Assembly (NCBI GenBank): GCA_030613285.1
Contig: JAUWME010000079.1
Span: 1-8,035 of the forward strand
Direction of reading: 5' to 3'
Length of the DNA: 8,035 bases
DNA from: Candidatus Zymogenus sp.
GTDB lineage: Bacteria > Desulfobacterota > Zymogenia > Zymogenales > Zymogenaceae
A program made the translations under genes and the position numbers. The stretch's first letter is position 1. Every line of letters starts with the position of its first letter. Positions 5,350 to 8,035 of the stretch are shown piece by piece. Below the pieces are notes generated by a model. It did not search any database and was not told the DNA's origin. It saw only the letters and a program-made list of their open reading frames with translations.

Positions 5350-6759
5350 TCAATGGTGAAAACCTCCGGGCTCCTCCATTTTTGCCAGACTCTCAAAATG
5401 GGTATATTCCTTCAGGAAGGCAAGCTCCACAGTGCCCGTCGGGCCGTTTCTCTGCTTTCCAATAATAATCTCGGCGATGTTATCATCTTTGTCATTCATT
5501 TCATCGGACAACTCATCATCATGTTTTTTTTGTCTATATACCACATCTCTGTAGATAAAGATGATGAGGTCGGCGTCCTGCTCCAGGGCACCCGATTCTC
5601 TGAGGTCTGCCATCATCGGCCGTTTATTTTCTCTACCCTCCACAGCCCTGCTGAGCTGTGAGAGCGCCACTACCGGAATCTTGAGCTCTTTTGCCATTGC
5701 CTTGAGCGATCTTGAAATATCAGAAATCTCAAGGTCCCTCCTCTCCACCCTCCCAGCACTTGTCATGAGTTGGAGATAATCCACCACCACAAGGCCGACA
5801 TTTTTTTCCATTTTCAACCTTCTGGCCTTTGCCCGCATCTGCAGGGGGTTCAGGCTTGCGCTATCATCGATATAGATGGGGGCCGCGGAGAGTTTATCCG
5901 CTGCACTAATAATTTTTGGCCATTCATCTTTTCTGATGTGGCCATTCCTTATCCTTGACAACTCCACCTTAGCTTCCGAAGACAGCAACCTCATACCAAG
6001 TTGCTCCTTTGCCATTTCAATGGAAAAAACGGCGACAGGAACATTGTAACTGACGGCGGCATTTCTTGCGATATCTATTGCCAAAGCAGTCTTTCCCATA
6101 GAGGGGCGACCGGCGATAATTATTAAGTCTGAATCTTGAAAGCCAGAGGTCAAATGATCCAAATCGATAAAACCCGTGGGAACACCGGTAATCAGCTCCT
6201 TTTTTTCGTAAAGGGATTCAACAATCTTTACACTCTCTTTGATAACATCCTTCATGGGATAAGATGTCGGAGTAACCCCGTGTTCAGAAATTTCAAAAAT
6301 CTTGCTCTCGGCTTCATCCAAAATTTCGTCAACTTCTTTTGAGTCTTCGTACGAATCTGCGATAATTACTTGAGAAGTATCAATGAGTTTTCTCAAGATT
6401 GATTTATCTTTTACAATCTTTGCGTAGTACTGAATGTTTGCGGCGGTGGGAGTGGTTTCCACAAGAGTTGTCAAATAGACAAGGCCTCCCGTTTTCTCAA
6501 GGGTACCTTGCTTCTTTAACACATTGGACAATGTTATAATATCCGTCGGGTCATCTTTGTCAAAGAGTTCAATCATTGCGGTGAATATATTCCCGTGATT
6601 TCTGCGGTAGAAATCATCCGGTTCTAAGAAATCGAGCACCTTCGATATAGCCTTGTCATCAAGGAGCACCCCGCCCAGTACCGCCATTTCTGCTTCGAGA
6701 TTTTGGGGCGGCAATCTCAAGACCTTTTTTGCCGCTTCGTCCGAAACTGAAGAAGCCAT
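5350..6759 (-). CDS. dnaB: Replicative DNA helicase DnaB
   Basis: DnaB is the hexameric 5'-3' helicase that unwinds the replication fork and recruits primase. The 469-residue protein has both domains. The N-terminal helical domain covers about residues 15-120 (PPQNLEAEMAVLGGVLLDD; ETTPTAANIQYYAKIVKDKS). After a linker, the RecA-like domain begins at about 190 (TGVPTGFIDLDHLTSGF). Walker A is GRPSMGKT at 217-224, Walker B VVVDYLQLM at 324-332, then VVALSQLSRAVE at 363-374, DLRESGALEQDAD at 385-397 and the arginine finger region KQRNGPTG at 435-442. A charged stretch at about 409-427 (QKKHDDELSDEMNDKDD), between FIYRD and AEIIIGKQ, seems a little longer than usual. No intein or frameshift is seen. 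The ATG at 6759 has GAGGA 4 bases upstream. It follows rplI, the usual bacterial order. Confidence 0.98.
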   Translation of the reverse strand: MASSVSDEAAKKVLRLPPQNLEAEMAVLGGVLLDDKAISKVLDFLEPDDFYRRNHGNIFTAMIELFDKDDPTDIITLSNVLKKQGTLEKTGGLVYLTTLVETTPTAANIQYYAKIVKDKSILRKLIDTSQVIIADSYEDSKEVDEILDEAESKIFEISEHGVTPTSYPMKDVIKESVKIVESLYEKKELITGVPTGFIDLDHLTSGFQDSDLIIIAGRPSMGKTALAIDIARNAAVSYNVPVAVFSIEMAKEQLGMRLLSSEAKVELSRIRNGHIRKDEWPKIISAADKLSAAPIYIDDSASLNPLQMRAKARRLKMEKNVGLVVVDYLQLMTSAGRVERRDLEISDISRSLKAMAKELKIPVVALSQLSRAVEGRENKRPMMADLRESGALEQDADLIIFIYRDVVYRQKKHDDELSDEMNDKDDNIAEIIIGKQRNGPTGTVELAFLKEYTHFESLAKMEEPGGFHH

Positions 6760-6825
6760 GCCATCCTCAAATGATTATTGTTTTGGAAAAATATCTCTTA
6801 ATTGTCCAGAAGGGCATTGCAAAAC

Positions 6826-6855
6826 ATTTTATCCAACCCAGTTTTTCTCAAACAA
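6826..6855 (-). promoter_or_regulatory. Weak candidate promoter upstream of dnaB
   Basis: In the 242-base gap between rplI and dnaB, TTGTTT (6850-6855) and TAAAAT (6826-6831) on the minus strand are 18 bases apart, 67 bases before the dnaB ATG. The -10 is a 5/6 match and the -35 only 3/6. The gap is long enough to need an internal promoter if rplI transcripts end early, but I see no terminator after rplI. Confidence 0.25.
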
Positions 6856-6941
6856 TTGGAAAGATCAAAATTGCGAAGTAGAAATTGCCCTAACCTTACC
6901 GAATATTACCTATACAGGCAATCGTCCCAAAGCACAATGTT

Positions 6942-6965
6942 CCAATGAGCCAATGGGCCAATGGC
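6942..6965. repeat. Three tandem CCAATGRS octamers after rplI
   Basis: CCAATGAG, CCAATGGG and CCAATGGC follow each other without gaps. The last two form a small GGCCA-A-TGGCC palindrome (6956-6966). It resembles the TCAATGG repeats in the spacers upstream of rplI and rpsR. No function is evident. Confidence 0.5.
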
Positions 6966-7001
6966 CACTTTTATGCAACCGGACCCCGCAATTTTAAAGC
7001 A

Positions 7002-7448
7002 CTACTCTTCTCTTAATACTTCTATTTTGAGATTTGCCGCTATCTCTGAAAAGAGCTTTACTGATACGGTGTATTCACCGATTCGTTTAATGCTCTCATC
7101 AATGACAATCTTTCTTTTGTCCACGTCAATCCCTTCTGCCGAAAGACTTTCCGCAATGTCACTTGAAGTAACCGAGCCGAAGAGTTTATCTTCTTCCCCT
7201 GCGGTTTTTCTTAACGTCAAGGTGAGAAGCTCGATCTTCTCTTTTAAGACCTCAGCGCTCAGCTTTTCTTTATCCTTGGCCTTCTCGTCACGCAGTTTAA
7301 TCTCTTCTAACTTTTTCAAGCTTCCTTTTGTGGCTTTCAGCGCCAGATTTTTTGGGATGAGATAGTTTCTTGCGTACCCTGGAGCGACCTTAACTTTTTC
7401 TCCGGTTTTCACAAGAGATTCAACATCTTTTATTAGAATTACTTCCAT
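7002..7448 (-). CDS. rplI: Large ribosomal subunit protein bL9
   Basis: bL9 binds 23S rRNA near the L1 stalk with its N-terminal domain and extends away from the subunit by a long helix; loss affects reading-frame maintenance in known bacteria. The 148-residue protein is of normal size. The N-terminal domain carries the family signature VKVAPGYARNYLIPKNLA at about residues 19-36. A long charged helix follows (KKLEEIKLRDEKAKDKEKL at 45-63). The C-terminal domain contains KLFGSVTSSDIAESLSAEG at about residues 88-106 and ends SVKLFSEIAANLKIEVLREE. The ATG at 7448 has GGGAG ten bases upstream, a slightly long spacing. It lies between rpsR and dnaB as in many bacteria, with a 150-base spacer before it. 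The identification is firm. Confidence 0.98.
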   Translation of the reverse strand: MEVILIKDVESLVKTGEKVKVAPGYARNYLIPKNLALKATKGSLKKLEEIKLRDEKAKDKEKLSAEVLKEKIELLTLTLRKTAGEEDKLFGSVTSSDIAESLSAEGIDVDKRKIVIDESIKRIGEYTVSVKLFSEIAANLKIEVLREE

Positions 7449-7535
7449 ATTCGTTTAACTCCCGAGACAGATTTTGTAAAATTCGCCGGGACAATTATAT
7501 TATCGACGACCTGACTGTCGAGAAACTTAAAAAGT

Positions 7536-7551
7536 TTCAATGGTTCAATGG
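7536..7551. repeat. Tandem TTCAATGG duplication between rpsR and rplI
   Basis: Two exact copies of the 8-mer TTCAATGG stand side by side. A weak 7-bp hairpin (GAAACTT/AAGTTTC, 7522-7538, 3-base loop) overlaps the first copy. The remaining 7449-7598 spacer has no gene that I can support. Confidence 0.5.
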
Positions 7552-7598
7552 TTTTTAGTCAAGCTCGGTCATCAAATAGTCACGGCCACTATCAATCT

Positions 7599-7835
7599 TT
7601 AAAACCTTGAAAAACTGGAGGCAAAGGGGAGCAGTGCCAATATTCTTGCCCGCTTTATTGCTGTGTTCATTTCTCTTTGGTGTTTGGCGCAGTTTCCAGA
7701 TATTCTTCTGGGAATGATTTTTCCCCTTTCGGTTATAAAGTATTTTAGAGATTTCTGGTCTTTATAGTTAATTTTCATGGAAGAGCTTCCGCAAAACTTG
7801 CAGGCTCTTTTTTTATGAAAACCCTTTTTTTTCAT
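7599..7835 (-). CDS. rpsR: Small ribosomal subunit protein bS18
   Basis: bS18 pairs with bS6 on the platform of the 30S subunit and contacts 16S rRNA. The protein shows the family core: CKFCGSS near the N-terminus, then [39 protein letters not shown] and [10 protein letters not shown]. The CxxC pair, together with the Cys in GNCAKH, suggests a cysteine-containing form that may bind zinc (inference). The start is ambiguous: TTG at 7838 and ATG at 7835 are adjacent, and the GAGGAG Shine-Dalgarno is 9 or 12 bases away respectively. I chose ATG (78 residues). The tail ASSFSRF after LLPF is a short lineage-specific end. rpsF, which often precedes rpsR closely, is not present in the 197 bases upstream. 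Confidence 0.96.
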   Translation of the reverse strand: MKKKGFHKKRACKFCGSSSMKINYKDQKSLKYFITERGKIIPRRISGNCAKHQREMNTAIKRARILALLPFASSFSRF

Positions 7836-7965
7836 CAATTTGGTTGTCTCCTCTTCTTCTTTCTTTTTTTGTTGTTTGTTTTCTATTGTTTTCTATAAAT
7901 GTTATTGATCAACATTACTTTTCGATAATTGTCGCTATTGACGCTGCTTTATCAACTGCAATGGT

Positions 7966-7994
7966 AATATTGATGAGCAAAGAGCAATTGTCAA
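7966..7994 (-). promoter_or_regulatory. Promoter candidate for rpsR
   Basis: On the minus strand a perfect TTGACA (7989-7994) and AATATT (7966-7971, 4/6) are separated by exactly 17 bases. This predicts a start near 7959 and a 5' leader of about 125 bases. The leader contains an AATGTT/AACATT hairpin (7898-7916) and then a nearly pyrimidine-free A/G-rich stretch (about 7840-7895) running into the GAGGAG ribosome binding site. Such an unstructured leader would favour ribosome binding (inference). All three minus-strand frames meet stops here, so no upstream gene continues through it. Confidence 0.55.
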
Positions 7995-8035
7995 TCAATG
8001 GTCGATGTCAATGGCAATAAAATGCGACTACCTCT

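Noticed and set aside
6653..7365. Plus-strand frames of 114 and 134 residues across the dnaB-rplI gap and opposite rplI
   Set aside because: They are antisense to well-identified genes and show no conserved motif, so they are read as chance frames.
1..8035. Mobile element, CRISPR, toxin-antitoxin or defence system
   Set aside because: All long frames are housekeeping genes on one strand. There is no transposase, integrase, regularly spaced repeat or toxin-like pair, and the tRNA-Lys shows no duplicated 3' end as an attachment site within the window.

Overview
The window is a gene-dense stretch of bacterial chromosome with moderate to low GC by eye. Every convincing gene lies on the minus strand, so the biological reading order runs from high to low coordinates: rpsR, rplI, dnaB, tRNA-Lys, yebC, ruvC, ruvA, ruvB, a conserved unknown protein, ftsE, and the start of ftsX. 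The yebC-ruvC-ruvA-ruvB order, the rpsR-rplI-dnaB order, and an unknown protein starting MIPGFNHN (a type I associate with deltaproteobacteria) suggest a member of Desulfobacterota (formerly Deltaproteobacteria) or a near relative. That is an inference from gene content and order, not from a phylogeny.

Region by region, in transcription order. (1) 7839-8035 is a noncoding leader with a good sigma70-type promoter candidate and a long purine-rich stretch ahead of rpsR. (2) 5350-7835 carries ribosomal proteins bS18 and bL9 and the replicative helicase DnaB. (3) 5060-5199 holds tRNA-Lys(TTT) with its own extended -10 promoter, followed by a perfect intrinsic terminator at 5005-5036. (4) 4767-5004 is an intergenic spacer containing a partial copy of what looks like a dispersed palindromic repeat (GTCATTC...GGGAATCCAG). 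(5) 1878-4766 is a tight operon: yebC, then the complete Holliday-junction resolution set ruvC, ruvA, ruvB, with one ATGA overlap and short gaps. (6) 1632-1877 is a strikingly G-rich (minus strand) low-complexity spacer with G-quadruplex potential. (7) 1212-1631 encodes a small acidic-tailed conserved unknown protein. (8) 1-995 holds ftsE and the 5' part of ftsX, the divisome ABC-type pair.

Together the genes serve translation (bS18, bL9, tRNA-Lys, the YebC-family protein), replication (DnaB), recombination and repair (RuvABC) and cell division (FtsEX). This is core housekeeping chromosome. I see no mobile element, CRISPR array, toxin-antitoxin pair or defence system. The most notable oddity is ruvC: its frame is intact and keeps all four catalytic positions at the E. 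coli numbering, but it has no ATG, GTG or TTG anywhere near the expected start. Secondary points are the G-rich tract after ruvB, the repeat copy after yebC, short TCAATGG repeats in several spacers, and inverted repeats around a putative ftsE promoter.
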